DNA from: Chryseobacterium camelliae
GTDB taxonomy: Bacteria; Bacteroidota; Bacteroidia; Flavobacteriales; Weeksellaceae
Assembly (NCBI RefSeq): GCF_027920545.1
Contig: NZ_CP115859.1
Coordinates: 1,792,001 to 1,856,000, forward strand
Direction: 5' to 3'
Length of the DNA stretch: 64,000 nt
Every line of letters starts with the position of its first letter. Position 1 is the first letter of the stretch. The notes below the pieces were generated by a model. The model worked only from the letters and a program-made list of their open reading frames with translations. It searched no databases and had not been told where the DNA came from. Positions 17,267-26,622 of this stretch are shown in pieces. The translations under genes and the position numbers were made by a program.

Positions 17267-17329
17267 ATAATCACTACCTTTACATCATTCAATTCACAAT
17301 AAGAAGTTTCTCATTCTAAAGATAAATTT

Positions 17330-18817
17330 ATGGATTCTAAAAAAATAACGTTAAGCAACGGCTCCCCATATTTTGAACATCAAGATTCGCAAACGGTAGG
17401 CCCCAGAGGACCTGTCTTGTTACAAGATTTCATTCTTCAGGAAAACCTTGCTCACTTTGTAAGAGAGAGAATTCCTGAAAGAATAGTTCATGCAAAAGGA
17501 AGCGGAGCATATGGAAAATTCACCGTTACCCATGATATCAGTCAATACACCAAAGCAAAATTATTTTCTGCTGTCGGAAATTCATGCAAAATGTTTGCCC
17601 GGTTTTCTACAGTAGGAGGAGAAAAAGGAAGCGCAGATACTGCAAGAGATCCAAGAGGTTTTGCTTTAAAATTTTATACAGAAGACGGAAACTGGGATTT
17701 GGTTGGAAATAATACTCCGGTTTTCTTTATAAAGGATGCCAAGAAATTTCCGGATTTCATTCATACCCAAAAAAGAGTTCCAAAAACCAACTTGAAAAGT
17801 GCAACCATGATGTGGGACTTCTGGAGTTTAAATCCCGAATCTCTTCACCAGGTTCTTATCCTGATGTCGGACCGGGGAACGCCTTATGGTTACAGGCATA
17901 TGCACGGTTTTGGCTCCCATACTTTCTCCATGATCAATGATAAAAATGAACGGGTATGGGTAAAATTCCATTTAAAAACCAAACAAGGCATTAAAAACTT
18001 CTCTAATGATGATGCTGTAAATATGGCCGGCAAAAACCCGGATTTTGCTCAGGAAGATCTTTGCCATGCAATTGAAAATGATGATTTTCCGAAGTGGACG
18101 ATGTATATACAGGTAATGACTGAAGAAGAGGCAAGAGATTTCAGATGGAATCCTTTTGATATCACAAAAGTCTGGTTCCAGAAAGATTTCCCGCTTATTG
18201 AAGTAGGAGAAATGGAGCTCAATGAAATTCCTGTCAATTATTTCGCTCATGTAGAACAGTCTACGTTTTCACCTAGCAATCTGATTAACGGAATCAGTTT
18301 TTCACCGGATAAAATGCTTCAGGGAAGATTATTCTCTTATCCGGATGCTCATCGGTACAGAGTTGGTGTAAACGCACATCAACTGGAAGTCAACAGATGT
18401 CCTTTTGCCGTTAATAATTATCAGCGTGACGGCTTCATGGCGGATTCCAGCCACTATCAGGACAAACCCAACTATTTTCCTAATAGTTTTGATGACAGCA
18501 GACCGGATTCATCTTATAAAAGTTATGAATACGAGCTGGACAGTGCGCATGTGGCAAGCTATAACAGGAATGAAAATGATGACGATCATTATACCCAGCC
18601 CGGATTATTGTATTCAAAAGCAATGTCTGTAGAGGACAGAGAAAATCTGGTTAACAATATTGTGACCAGCATGAAAGAAATAAGCGGTCCAAAAAAAGAC
18701 GAAATCATCAACCGTCAGCTATGCCATTTTTTCAGAGCCAATATAGAATTAGGCATGAAAGTTGCGTCTCAATTGAGTGTAAATATCGATGCAAACATGA
18801 TGAATCATTCTAAATAG
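17330..18817 (+). CDS. katA: monofunctional heme catalase
   Basis: 495 aa, small-subunit catalase length. Decomposes hydrogen peroxide. Catalytic His54 (RIVHAKGSGA), Asn127/128 in DLVGNNTPVFF, and the proximal heme ligand Tyr337 in LFSYPDAHRYRVG are all present. There is no C-terminal flavodoxin-like domain and no signal peptide, so it is cytoplasmic. Divergent from oxyR, which presumably activates it on peroxide stress. A hairpin terminator follows at about 40 nt. Confidence 0.97.
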   Translation: MDSKKITLSNGSPYFEHQDSQTVGPRGPVLLQDFILQENLAHFVRERIPERIVHAKGSGAYGKFTVTHDISQYTKAKLFSAVGNSCKMFARFSTVGGEKGSADTARDPRGFALKFYTEDGNWDLVGNNTPVFFIKDAKKFPDFIHTQKRVPKTNLKSATMMWDFWSLNPESLHQVLILMSDRGTPYGYRHMHGFGSHTFSMINDKNERVWVKFHLKTKQGIKNFSNDDAVNMAGKNPDFAQEDLCHAIENDDFPKWTMYIQVMTEEEARDFRWNPFDITKVWFQKDFPLIEVGEMELNEIPVNYFAHVEQSTFSPSNLINGISFSPDKMLQGRLFSYPDAHRYRVGVNAHQLEVNRCPFAVNNYQRDGFMADSSHYQDKPNYFPNSFDDSRPDSSYKSYEYELDSAHVASYNRNENDDDHYTQPGLLYSKAMSVEDRENLVNNIVTSMKEISGPKKDEIINRQLCHFFRANIELGMKVASQLSVNIDANMMNHSK

Positions 18818-18856
18818 ATTATCAATAAAAGCTTTACATTAAAAATAAATCAACAT

Positions 18857-18890
18857 AAAAGGAAAAAAGTGAATATTTTTTCCTTTTTTC
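18857..18890 (+). terminator. catalase terminator
   Basis: AAAAGGAAAAAA (18857-18868) pairs perfectly with TTTTTTCCTTTT (18876-18887) around a 7-nt loop, followed by Ts. Confidence 0.7.
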
Positions 18891-18936
18891 TGCAAAAAAA
18901 TTATAATTTGCAGGAGATAATATCATAAGGTTAAAA

Positions 18937-19704
18937 ATGAACTACGAAAACATATTATTACAAACAGAGGAGAGAATATCAATCATCACTATAAACAGAC
19001 CTGAAAGCTTAAATGCATTAAATGCTAAAACGATTCAGGAGATTAGCAGTGCGTTGGACCAGTTAAATGCTGATGCATCTTGTAGAGCAATTATTATTAC
19101 CGGGAGTGGAGAAAAATCATTCGTAGCCGGTGCAGACATTAAAGAATTCAGCGATTTCGGACAGGAAAAAGCTGAAGAATTGGCAAGAAACGGACAAAAT
19201 TCATTATTCAATAAAATTGAAAACTTGCCTAAGCCGGTGATTGCAGCAGTGAACGGATTTGCTTTAGGCGGAGGCCTGGAACTGGCAATGGCTTGCCATA
19301 TCAGGTATGCATCAGAAAATGCAAGATTAGGACTTCCCGAGGTGACATTAGGATTAATTCCTGGTTACGGTGGTACTCAAAGACTTCCGAAATTAGTAGG
19401 AAAAGGTTTAGCTAATGAAATTATTTTCTCCGCTAAAATGATTCCTGCGCAAAAAGCCAAAGAAATAGGACTTGTCAATGAAATTTTTCCTATTGAAGAG
19501 CTTTTAACAAAAACCAAAGAGCTGGCAAAAACCATTGCTAATAATTCGCCAATGGCCATATCAAAGGCGATACATGCAGTCAATTTATCAGACACTGATA
19601 AAGGTTTTGAAACCGAGATCAAATCTTTCGGAGAACTTTTTGAAATGGCAGATAAAAAAGAAGGGGTTTCTGCTTTTATGGAAAAAAGAAAACCTACTTT
19701 TTAA
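18937..19704 (+). CDS. enoyl-CoA hydratase / crotonase family
   Basis: 255 aa. Oxyanion-hole segments FVAGADIKEF (about 62-71) and GFALGGGLELAMAC, with both hydratase glutamates present: Glu115 and Glu135 (GLPEVTLGLIPGYGGTQRL), spaced 20 as in rat crotonase. Hence hydration of 2-enoyl-CoA or crotonyl-CoA, in fatty acid oxidation or a butyryl-CoA route, is likely. It begins a gene string with dCMP deaminase, xerD and Nudix genes, which are not obviously related to its function. Confidence 0.9.
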   Translation: MNYENILLQTEERISIITINRPESLNALNAKTIQEISSALDQLNADASCRAIIITGSGEKSFVAGADIKEFSDFGQEKAEELARNGQNSLFNKIENLPKPVIAAVNGFALGGGLELAMACHIRYASENARLGLPEVTLGLIPGYGGTQRLPKLVGKGLANEIIFSAKMIPAQKAKEIGLVNEIFPIEELLTKTKELAKTIANNSPMAISKAIHAVNLSDTDKGFETEIKSFGELFEMADKKEGVSAFMEKRKPTF

Positions 19705-19740
19705 TATAATAAGATTATTTCGAAAATATAATGTTGATGT

Positions 19741-20163
19741 ATGAATAAGTTTGATAAAGCTTATCTAAAAATGGCTCAGGAATGGGCAAAACTGTCCTAC
19801 TGCAAAAGAAAGCAGGTAGGCGCTCTTATTGTAAAAGACAGGATGATTATTTCTGACGGGTACAACGGTACTCCATCAGGATTTGAAAACTGCTGTGAAA
19901 ATGAAGAGGGAAAAACACATTGGTATGTGCTGCATGCTGAAGCCAATGCCATATTAAAACTGGCAGCATCCACACAATCAGCAAAAGGAGCAACGTTATA
20001 TTTAACCCTTTCACCATGCAAAGAATGTAGTAAACTCATCTTGCAGGCAGGGATTACAAGATTAGTATATATCAATGAATATTCTGATGATGATGGAATA
20101 TCATTTTTAAAAAACCATAATATTGAGATAGAGCAGATATCAGATGTTGAACTAAAAAAATAA
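19741..20163 (+). CDS. dCMP deaminase family protein
   Basis: 140 aa zinc-dependent deaminase. The HAE motif (His65, Glu67) and PCKEC (Cys93, Cys96) form the zinc site; YNGTPSGFENC is the family substrate-loop signature. It converts dCMP to dUMP for dTTP synthesis; no dCTP/dTTP allosteric check is possible from sequence alone. Only 7 nt separate it from xerD, so they are probably co-transcribed. Confidence 0.9.
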   Translation: MNKFDKAYLKMAQEWAKLSYCKRKQVGALIVKDRMIISDGYNGTPSGFENCCENEEGKTHWYVLHAEANAILKLAASTQSAKGATLYLTLSPCKECSKLILQAGITRLVYINEYSDDDGISFLKNHNIEIEQISDVELKK

Positions 20164-20170
20164 AACACAA

Positions 20171-21085
20171 ATGACTTGGCAGGAAAAAATTAAAGATTTT
20201 GAAATTTTTCTTCGGTTCGAGAGGAATTTTTCAGAAAACACCCTCGACGCCTATATTCGGGACATCCGGAAATTAAAGGAGTACAGTGAAGAAAGTCTTG
20301 ATAATATTGGTCCGGATGTGATAACTTATGATCATATCCAGCAATATATATTTTTACTTTCAAAACAAAAATTCAGTGAAAGATCTCAGGCAAGATGGAT
20401 CTCTTCCATTAAAGCTTTTTTCAAATATTTAGTAGAAGACGAAATAAGAGAAGACAATCCTGCAACCTTACTGGAAGGTCCAAAATTGGGATTATATCTT
20501 CCGGACACACTTAGCCTTCCGGACATCAATAGAATCATTAATGCCATAGAAGTTTCGACAGATTTAGGCAAAAGAAACCAATGCATCATTGAGGTTCTGT
20601 ATGGTTGTGGATTAAGGGTTTCCGAATTGATTGAATTAAAAATTTCCAACATTAATTTTAATGAAAAATTCATTAAAGTAACGGGAAAAGGAGATAAAAC
20701 CAGGCTTGTTCCGCTAGCAGACTATACTTCTGAATTACTAAAAAACTATATTCAGGATGTACGTTCTAAAAACAAGATCAATAAAAAGCATGAGGATTGC
20801 CTTTTCTTAAACAGCAGAGGAACTTCCATGTCCAGAGTTATTGTATTTCTTATTATCAAAGAGCTTACGGATAAAGCAGGAGTTAACAAAAAAATCTCTC
20901 CTCACACCTTCCGACATTCTTTCGCCACTCATCTTCTGCAAAACGGAGCCGATTTGCGTTATATTCAGGAAATGTTGGGACATTCAAGCATTACAACAAC
21001 CGAGATTTACACTCATCTGAAAACGGAAGAACTTCGTGATGTTATATTAAATTACCATCCGAGAAATATTAATATTACACAATGA
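20171..21085 (+). CDS. xerD: tyrosine recombinase XerD (chromosome dimer resolution)
   Basis: 304 aa. N-terminal SAM-like core-binding domain (about 5-90) and C-terminal catalytic domain with Arg149 (GCGLRVSEL), Lys173 (TGKGDK), His245-x-x-Arg248 (HTFRHSFATHLL), His271 (LGHSS) and nucleophile Tyr280 (IYTHL). Length and sequence are those of housekeeping XerC/D, resolving chromosome dimers at dif, rather than of a phage integrase. No attachment repeats flank it. It overlaps the following Nudix gene by 4 nt. XerC instead of XerD cannot be excluded. Confidence 0.93.
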   Translation: MTWQEKIKDFEIFLRFERNFSENTLDAYIRDIRKLKEYSEESLDNIGPDVITYDHIQQYIFLLSKQKFSERSQARWISSIKAFFKYLVEDEIREDNPATLLEGPKLGLYLPDTLSLPDINRIINAIEVSTDLGKRNQCIIEVLYGCGLRVSELIELKISNINFNEKFIKVTGKGDKTRLVPLADYTSELLKNYIQDVRSKNKINKKHEDCLFLNSRGTSMSRVIVFLIIKELTDKAGVNKKISPHTFRHSFATHLLQNGADLRYIQEMLGHSSITTTEIYTHLKTEELRDVILNYHPRNINITQ

Positions 21086-21597
21086 TGTTATTGAAATATT
21101 GTCCTAGCTGCGGCAAAGAATCGTTACAATGGGATAATGAAAAAAAGTGGAGTTGCCCTGAATGTCATTTCACCTTATACAATAATGTAGCAGGAGCCGT
21201 AGCGGTCATTATAAGATGTGATGATGAAGTTTTTCTTACAAGACGAAACAGAGACCCTAAAAAAGGAAAACTAGATCTGGCGGGAGGATTTGTAGACCCT
21301 AAAGAAAGCGCAGAAGAAACCTGCAAAAGAGAGCTTTTCGAGGAGTTGCAAATAAACATTGATATTTCAAATTTAAAATATCTTACAAGCCTTCCCAATG
21401 TTTATCAATATAAGGAGATTGATTATAATACCATCGATCTTTTTTATGAATATAAAGTCTCAGAAAAGTTCGACATCAATCTCGAATTATCAGAAATTTC
21501 AGAAGCCGTCTGGATTCCTTTGAAAGAATTAAACCTGGAAGACATCGCTTTTGATTCCCAGAAAATATTTTTTGAAAAATATATACAATCTATTTAA
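21082..21597 (+). CDS. zinc-ribbon Nudix hydrolase
   Basis: 171 aa. An N-terminal zinc ribbon (Cys7, Cys10, Cys25, Cys28) precedes a Nudix fold whose box runs from Gly69 (GFVDPKESAEETCKRELFEEL) with the metal-binding RELFEE at 83-88. Hydrolyses a nucleoside-diphosphate-linked compound; the zinc ribbon resembles NudC-like pyrophosphatases, but the substrate is unknown. Start ATG overlaps the xerD stop (ATGA), so translation is probably coupled. Confidence 0.88.
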   Translation: MMLLKYCPSCGKESLQWDNEKKWSCPECHFTLYNNVAGAVAVIIRCDDEVFLTRRNRDPKKGKLDLAGGFVDPKESAEETCKRELFEELQINIDISNLKYLTSLPNVYQYKEIDYNTIDLFYEYKVSEKFDINLELSEISEAVWIPLKELNLEDIAFDSQKIFFEKYIQSI

Positions 21598-21603
21598 AAA
21601 AAT

Positions 21604-21630
21604 AAAATCGCAGGATGTCTGCGATTTTTG
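21604..21630. terminator. bidirectional terminator
   Basis: AAAATCGCAG (21604-21613) pairs perfectly with CTGCGATTTT (21619-21628) around GATGT, flanked by A and T runs, between the converging Nudix and heme-binding genes. Confidence 0.85.
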
Positions 21631-21634
21631 TTTA

Positions 21635-22093
21635 TTAATAAGCCTTATTTTTAATCATTTCTTCAAAGTATCTTATCAGTAATGTTCTTTCTGCTTCTGA
21701 TAAATTGGCTTCTTTATGATACACCATATATCCCGGCAAAGGCATTGCTTTGCTTTGAATCGTCTGGATTGATTTATCCAGCATACTTTTTTTCAAATCT
21801 TTATTATAGGTTTCCCAGACAGAAAAATTAAGATGTTCCCTCCCTTCGTTCACATGACTTTTTACTGACCAGGAAATCGGTGCAAAATAAGCATATTTAG
21901 GATACACCGTTTCGTTGGAGTGGCAATCATAACAAGCAGACTTGATAAGGGCACTTATTTTAGGAGGTGCTTTTTTAACCTCAATAAAATTCATCGAGCT
22001 TTTAACAGCAACATTTGTCTTATCAATCGGTATAAACTGAATGAGAACAAATACAATCAGCAGCCAAAGCAATATTTTCTTTACAGTTGCCAT
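21635..22093 (-). CDS. membrane-anchored heme-binding domain protein
   Basis: 152 aa: one N-terminal hydrophobic helix (about 5-22), then a periplasmic Haem_bd-type domain with CYDCH (Cys54, Cys57, His58), the CxxCH heme c attachment motif, and the family segment YFAPISWSVKSHVNEGREHLNFSVW. Probably a small c-type cytochrome anchored in the inner membrane; electron partner unknown. Last gene of a three-gene leftward string (serine hydrolase, Ig-like lipoprotein, this gene) with a 5-nt gap upstream. Confidence 0.88.
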   Translation of the reverse strand: MATVKKILLWLLIVFVLIQFIPIDKTNVAVKSSMNFIEVKKAPPKISALIKSACYDCHSNETVYPKYAYFAPISWSVKSHVNEGREHLNFSVWETYNKDLKKSMLDKSIQTIQSKAMPLPGYMVYHKEANLSEAERTLLIRYFEEMIKNKAY

Positions 22094-22098
22094 ATTTG

Positions 22099-23859
22099 TT
22101 ATTTCACAGGTGTTAAAATCCCTCTATCAGATGTAATAGGTTTATTGGTCGCTGGGATTGTAATACTTTCTGTTCTATTAAGATCAGAACTCATGGTTTC
22201 GGACGTAGTTTTATTTGCGGAAGTTTTAGGGCTATCCAATGTTCTTGTATCTTTCAAATCCCAGTCTTCATTAGAATCCCACAATGGTCTCACCACAGAT
22301 TGCTTAAAATAGACATAAGAATCTTCCGCAAAAATATCTTTATCCAGATCAGCTTCGTCCCAAAATTTATTTCCATTATTATCTACCAGAATCCTGGTAA
22401 TGTATTCTCCCGGCTTTAAAATATCGAATTTCACAAAGTCTCCTTTTGTATATCTTTGATATACTACTTTATCGGAAGAATCCAGCAATTGGATCCAATA
22501 ATCAGCAACAGGTGCATTGGTAAGCCTGAATGTTAAGCTTCCATAATTTTCAACTTTATCTGCTTCAAAATCGAAACGGTAAGGATCCGCTATTTTATCA
22601 TAGTAAGAAGAAACCGTTTTACTCGGAACAGTCAGTTGATATTTTTTTCCGGACTCAAAATTTGAGGTTACTAAAATCTGATACGGATTGGTCTCCGAAA
22701 CTTTAGCAGTAAATTCCTGAGCGGTCAAACTATCTTTTTTCAATGTCCATTTCTCAGGGTTGATTGTATCGATGATATAATTTGAGGTGATGACAAGATC
22801 AGATTTCGGAGGCAGAAGAGCATTTCCGTTAGAAATAGTCATTTTGTTCTTTGTATTGTATCTGTAGAACAAAGAAGCTGTAAGAGCGCTGTCTTTAATT
22901 CCTGCATCATAACTGAATTTTAAATTTTCATTAGCGGTCTGTCCTACATCACTTTTCACCGCATCAAACCAAATCTTTACAGAATCCGATTTTGGGGTAT
23001 GGGTAACTTTTATATCTTTAAGTTTGTCATTTAAAGAAAAGACTTTTACAGTTTCAGGATGTCCTTCAAAGGTCATTATAACTCCGCCCGGCATCTCTTT
23101 CGTTTCAAGGTATTTCAAAGGTTTTTTAGACGGATAAACCTTCATATTTAAACCTGATATAGACTTTGAAACATCGACAGGTTCTTTTTGAAAACCTATT
23201 TTTTCCTTACCCTTATCGTAAACCGAATTTCCATTATCATCTTCAAAAGCTATAATTTTATACTTTCCGGGAGACAGATAATTAAGCTCATAATATCCGT
23301 CCTCGTCCACTTTAGTAATATAATAAGGTTTTTGTCTGTAGTTCATGGTATCTTTTACCTGAAAAAGGCCAACTACCATTTTGTTTTCACCATTACTTTT
23401 TTTAGTAGCAAGAGCATCTTTTATCTCACCGCTGATGTATAAATCGTCAATCTTTTCTCCGGTTGAAAAAGCGAAATTGTAATATTTTAAAATATTGCCT
23501 TCATTATTATCCGCTATTGAATTTCCAAAATTGAAATTATAGGTGGTATTCGCCTGTAACGTATCTGTCCATTGAATCAAAAGAAATTTGTTTGCAATAT
23601 TAGCAGGGATAATTCTCTTAATATTTTTGATGGGCGGCGAAATAATCAGGTTTTTGTTGATGTCCTTTAAAGTAATATATTCATCAAAATCGATCCTTAG
23701 TTCCTTTAAATCCCTCGAAACGTTAATTCTTGTTGTATCAATATTCGAACTTAAAAACTTCGGTGCCAGAGAATCTTTTGGACCACCTACAGGAGAGCCC
23801 AGTCTTGCACATGAATGCAAAAGAAAAACAGCAGCGAACAATAAAAAAATTTTCTTCAT
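22099..23859 (-). CDS. large lipoprotein with N-terminal bacterial Ig-like domain
   Basis: 586 aa. Lipoprotein signal with lipobox ending in LLHSC (Cys17), then the SPVGGPKDSLAP segment typical of Bacteroidota surface lipoproteins that begin with an Ig-like (SbsA-type) domain at about 30-130. Later beta-rich repeats include two DDNGN / DNNGN calcium-binding-like turns near 215 and 490. Probably periplasmic or on the cell surface; function unknown. ATG at 23859 gives a proper signal peptide; an in-frame ATG 45 nt further upstream would bury it. It follows the serine hydrolase by 25 nt. Confidence 0.85.
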   Translation of the reverse strand: MKKIFLLFAAVFLLHSCARLGSPVGGPKDSLAPKFLSSNIDTTRINVSRDLKELRIDFDEYITLKDINKNLIISPPIKNIKRIIPANIANKFLLIQWTDTLQANTTYNFNFGNSIADNNEGNILKYYNFAFSTGEKIDDLYISGEIKDALATKKSNGENKMVVGLFQVKDTMNYRQKPYYITKVDEDGYYELNYLSPGKYKIIAFEDDNGNSVYDKGKEKIGFQKEPVDVSKSISGLNMKVYPSKKPLKYLETKEMPGGVIMTFEGHPETVKVFSLNDKLKDIKVTHTPKSDSVKIWFDAVKSDVGQTANENLKFSYDAGIKDSALTASLFYRYNTKNKMTISNGNALLPPKSDLVITSNYIIDTINPEKWTLKKDSLTAQEFTAKVSETNPYQILVTSNFESGKKYQLTVPSKTVSSYYDKIADPYRFDFEADKVENYGSLTFRLTNAPVADYWIQLLDSSDKVVYQRYTKGDFVKFDILKPGEYITRILVDNNGNKFWDEADLDKDIFAEDSYVYFKQSVVRPLWDSNEDWDLKDTRTLDSPKTSANKTTSETMSSDLNRTESITIPATNKPITSDRGILTPVK

Positions 23860-23884
23860 GAATACGTTTGAACAAAAGTAAACA

Positions 23885-25144
23885 TTATTCTCCAAAAACT
23901 TCATTTCCGCCGTTTAAAGAATCTTTATTCTCATTCATTACCGTATGTAACTTCGCTTTTTGCTGCGGGAAATCTTCAAATAATCCGGACAAAGCCAATG
24001 CTGTATACACTCTCCCTGAATATTTATTTCCAATTGCTACAATCGTAACTTTAGATTTCAGCAAATGAGCAAAAACAGAATTGGTTCCGTGCCACCAACC
24101 ATTGTGATAGGTCAGCTTTTCCCCGTTATCAAAAATCTTCATTCTAAACCCTAAGCCGTAATTATTCATCCCGAATTTCTCATTGCTGTAAGGTTCAAAA
24201 ACCATTTTCATTAATTCAGGCTTTAGGAAGTTTTTTGAAAACATGGCTTTTGAAAAGTTAAAAAGATCTCTCGGTGTAGTATATACGTTTTTATCTCCAT
24301 AAATAAGGTCTAACCGATCTAACGGATATAATCTATTTCCTCCGTAATAAAATGACTGCGACGCTGTAGGAATATCTTTTTCCTGGAAAACATACGTGTT
24401 TTTCATTTTCAGCGGTGCAAAAACCATTTCTTTCATGGCCTGAGGAAAAGGTGTTTGGGTTACTTTTTCAATCAGTAATGCCAGTAGAGCAAAATTGGTG
24501 TTGCAATACATGAATCCTGTATCGGTATCTCTTGCCAGATCAGGCTTGTACTTAATAATCATATTTAGCACATCCTCATTCGTAATAAACGTTTTAGATA
24601 ATTCTGCAGGTTCAGGTTTTATTTTTGTGATAAAATATTCGTATTTCGGTAAACCGCTTCTCTGATCCAATAAGGTTTGAACAGTAACATTCGGGTAAGG
24701 AAATCCAGGAAAAAACTGGGTTAAGTGATCCGTTAATTTTATTTTTCCAGCCTCAACCAGTTTCATCATCGCCATTGCCGTCAATGTTTTTGAAACCGAA
24801 GCGACATGTAAAGGTGTATTTTTATCAATAGGCATCTGATTGCCTTCTCTTCCGAATCCTCTATAGTTTTCATAAAGGATATCATCTCCTTTTGCCACCA
24901 GAATCCCTCCGCTTAAATTCCCCTTTTCCCAAACTTTTTGATAATACTGGTCAATATATTGAGTAATGGTATTCTTATCCGAAAGCATCCCATCTTCTTT
25001 GGTAAAAACACGATCCAAATCTACCTTTCCATAATTAGGTAAACTGGAAGTGTAAACAGCCTCAGATTGGCTTTCTTCTTTCTTTTTACAGGATGTAATA
25101 CAAAAAAATACAGTGGAAATAAGTACAAAACTAAGCTTCTTCAT
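23885..25144 (-). CDS. serine hydrolase lipoprotein (beta-lactamase / class C PBP-like)
   Basis: 419 aa. Lipobox ITSC with Cys19. The beta-lactamase-type domain carries SVSK (Ser116 to Lys119, the SxxK motif), a YCNTNF segment serving as the Tyr-x-Asn motif, and a late HNGWWHGT segment in place of KTG. Class C-like enzymes of this kind act as peptidases or esterases on envelope or D-amino-acid substrates; true beta-lactamase activity is not implied. First gene of a three-gene leftward string. Confidence 0.88.
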   Translation of the reverse strand: MKKLSFVLISTVFFCITSCKKKEESQSEAVYTSSLPNYGKVDLDRVFTKEDGMLSDKNTITQYIDQYYQKVWEKGNLSGGILVAKGDDILYENYRGFGREGNQMPIDKNTPLHVASVSKTLTAMAMMKLVEAGKIKLTDHLTQFFPGFPYPNVTVQTLLDQRSGLPKYEYFITKIKPEPAELSKTFITNEDVLNMIIKYKPDLARDTDTGFMYCNTNFALLALLIEKVTQTPFPQAMKEMVFAPLKMKNTYVFQEKDIPTASQSFYYGGNRLYPLDRLDLIYGDKNVYTTPRDLFNFSKAMFSKNFLKPELMKMVFEPYSNEKFGMNNYGLGFRMKIFDNGEKLTYHNGWWHGTNSVFAHLLKSKVTIVAIGNKYSGRVYTALALSGLFEDFPQQKAKLHTVMNENKDSLNGGNEVFGE

Positions 25145-25239
25145 GAATTTCTAAAATGAGCGGCAATTTAATAAAACCGTAAGAAAAACATTAAATATTA
25201 GCTATATATTAAGACTTATTTAACATAATTGGAGTTTGG

Positions 25240-26178
25240 TTATAAAAATGAAGCTACTATTTTATCTACAATCACCTGCGCCAGTTTTTCCTTACTTTGA
25301 TGGGTCCATCCTGCAATATGCGGTGTCACGATTACCTTGTCTGAATTTAACAAATATTGCAATGTTTCATTTTCAGATTCAATATTCTCGAAGGAAGATT
25401 TTTCGTACTCCAATACATCAAGACAAGCTCCTTTTACTTTCCCTGACCGTATCGCTTCAACTAAACTTTTAGTTTCTATATTTTTTCCTCTTGCCGTGTT
25501 GACTAAATAAAACTCATTTTTCATCTCAGCAATGAATGATGAATCAATAAGATAATGTGTTTCGGAAGTCAATGGAATATGTAGACTTAAAACCTCAGCT
25601 TTATCTTTTAATTCTTCCAGAGAAACCTGAGTGGCAAATTCATCGGAAAGATTGGGAAGAATATCATGGAAAATCACTTTACACCCAAAACCGGAAAGTC
25701 GTTTTGCAGTAGCTTTCCCCATATTTCCGTAGCCGATTAATCCTACCGTTTTACCCAAAAGTTCGTCACCCCTGTTCTCTTCACGAAGCCAGATTCCGTT
25801 TTTTACTTCCTGTGAAGCGATAAAAAGACGGTTCATTAAAATCAGCAGCATGCCAACAACATGTTCCGCTACAGAATCCCGGTTTCCTTCGGGAGAATTA
25901 ATCAGTTGTATTCCCAGTTTTTCAGCCACAGGAATATCAATATTTTCCATCCCCGCTCCTACTCTTGCAATGAATTTGAGCTTTTTTGCCTTTTCTAAAA
26001 AGTTTCTGTTTAAAGGAATTCTGCTTCTGATAATCACCCCGTCATAATTTTCAATTTTACTGCAAACCTCATCATAAGAGGAAGTAAAATCTTCTTCCAG
26101 CACACAATTTTTAGCCAAAAGTTGTTCTGTAATAAGCGGATGGTTTTTATCGAGGAGTAAAATTCTCATGAAAGACAT
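25240..26178 (-). CDS. D-2-hydroxyacid dehydrogenase (phosphoglycerate dehydrogenase-like)
   Basis: 312 aa, NAD-dependent. The Rossmann motif GLIGYGNMGKA is at about 145-155; catalytic Arg of NTARGK, the Glu in DVLEYE and His of TPHIAGWT are present in order. There is no C-terminal ACT regulatory domain, so it is a short form; D-3-phosphoglycerate to 3-phosphohydroxypyruvate (serine synthesis) is possible but other 2-hydroxyacids fit too. Two in-frame ATGs (26178 and 26169) are possible starts; MRILLLDKN from the second is the more family-like. Confidence 0.85.
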   Translation of the reverse strand: MSFMRILLLDKNHPLITEQLLAKNCVLEEDFTSSYDEVCSKIENYDGVIIRSRIPLNRNFLEKAKKLKFIARVGAGMENIDIPVAEKLGIQLINSPEGNRDSVAEHVVGMLLILMNRLFIASQEVKNGIWLREENRGDELLGKTVGLIGYGNMGKATAKRLSGFGCKVIFHDILPNLSDEFATQVSLEELKDKAEVLSLHIPLTSETHYLIDSSFIAEMKNEFYLVNTARGKNIETKSLVEAIRSGKVKGACLDVLEYEKSSFENIESENETLQYLLNSDKVIVTPHIAGWTHQSKEKLAQVIVDKIVASFL

Positions 26179-26185
26179 AATTCTT

Positions 26186-26207
26186 TATATTTGTTGATGC
26201 AAAGGTA
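26186..26207. promoter_or_regulatory. back-to-back -7 boxes in a divergent gap
   Basis: TATATTTG (26186-26193, plus strand) and TACCTTTG (26207-26200, minus strand) both match TAnnTTTG. They would serve the small membrane protein and the dehydrogenase respectively. Confidence 0.4.
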
Positions 26208-26265
26208 AGTTTCGGAGATTTAGAAACCTCTTTTGTAAGATAGAATTTTTCAATTTTTTCATCTT

Positions 26266-26622
26266 ATGAAGTTACATAAGCTTATTTTCGGGACTTCCGT
26301 ATTGTTATTGTTAGGCTACACCATTTTCTTAGCCATTAAATTTCCATCAATTGAAGAAATCATTCCCATCCATTATTCTTCTGAAGGTACAGACGGATTT
26401 GGAAGTAAACTTTTTTTGTGGCTTGAAGTCGGAATTAATGTAATAATATTATTTTTCATAGGATTAGTTATATGGTATCCACAAAAAGCATTTGGAGAAA
26501 CCGCTGATTATCTGGAAACATCAAGAGAAAATGCAATAAAAAACCGACAAATTATTTTGTCGGTATTATCTCTAATCATCGTATTGATTTTATGCGGAGT
26601 CTCTTTGAAACAGATTCTTTAA
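26266..26622 (+). CDS. small three-helix membrane protein, DUF1648-like
   Basis: 118 aa with three hydrophobic segments (about 7-25, 50-70, 95-115). The loop after the first helix, IPIHYSSEGTDGFGSK, matches the Ile-Pro-x-His-[YF]-x-x-x-Gly pattern of DUF1648 domains found in SdpI-like immunity and growth-regulating proteins. Function unknown. Its stop codon overlaps that of the converging thioesterase by 4 nt. Confidence 0.75.
   Translation: MKLHKLIFGTSVLLLLGYTIFLAIKFPSIEEIIPIHYSSEGTDGFGSKLFLWLEVGINVIILFFIGLVIWYPQKAFGETADYLETSRENAIKNRQIILSVLSLIIVLILCGVSLKQIL

Noticed and set aside
17195..17329. OxyR operator in the oxyR/katA gap
   Set aside because: ATAT and CTAT words occur, but their spacing does not fit ATAG-N7-CTAT-N7-ATAG-N7-CTAT, so no site is called.
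20171..21085. Tyrosine recombinase as a mark of an integrated element
   Set aside because: Length, motifs and operon context match housekeeping XerD; no direct repeats, tRNA or phage genes nearby.
23885..25144. Beta-lactamase resistance gene
   Set aside because: It has the SxxK motif but is a lipoprotein of the broad class C-like hydrolase group, with no KTG box of the true enzymes.
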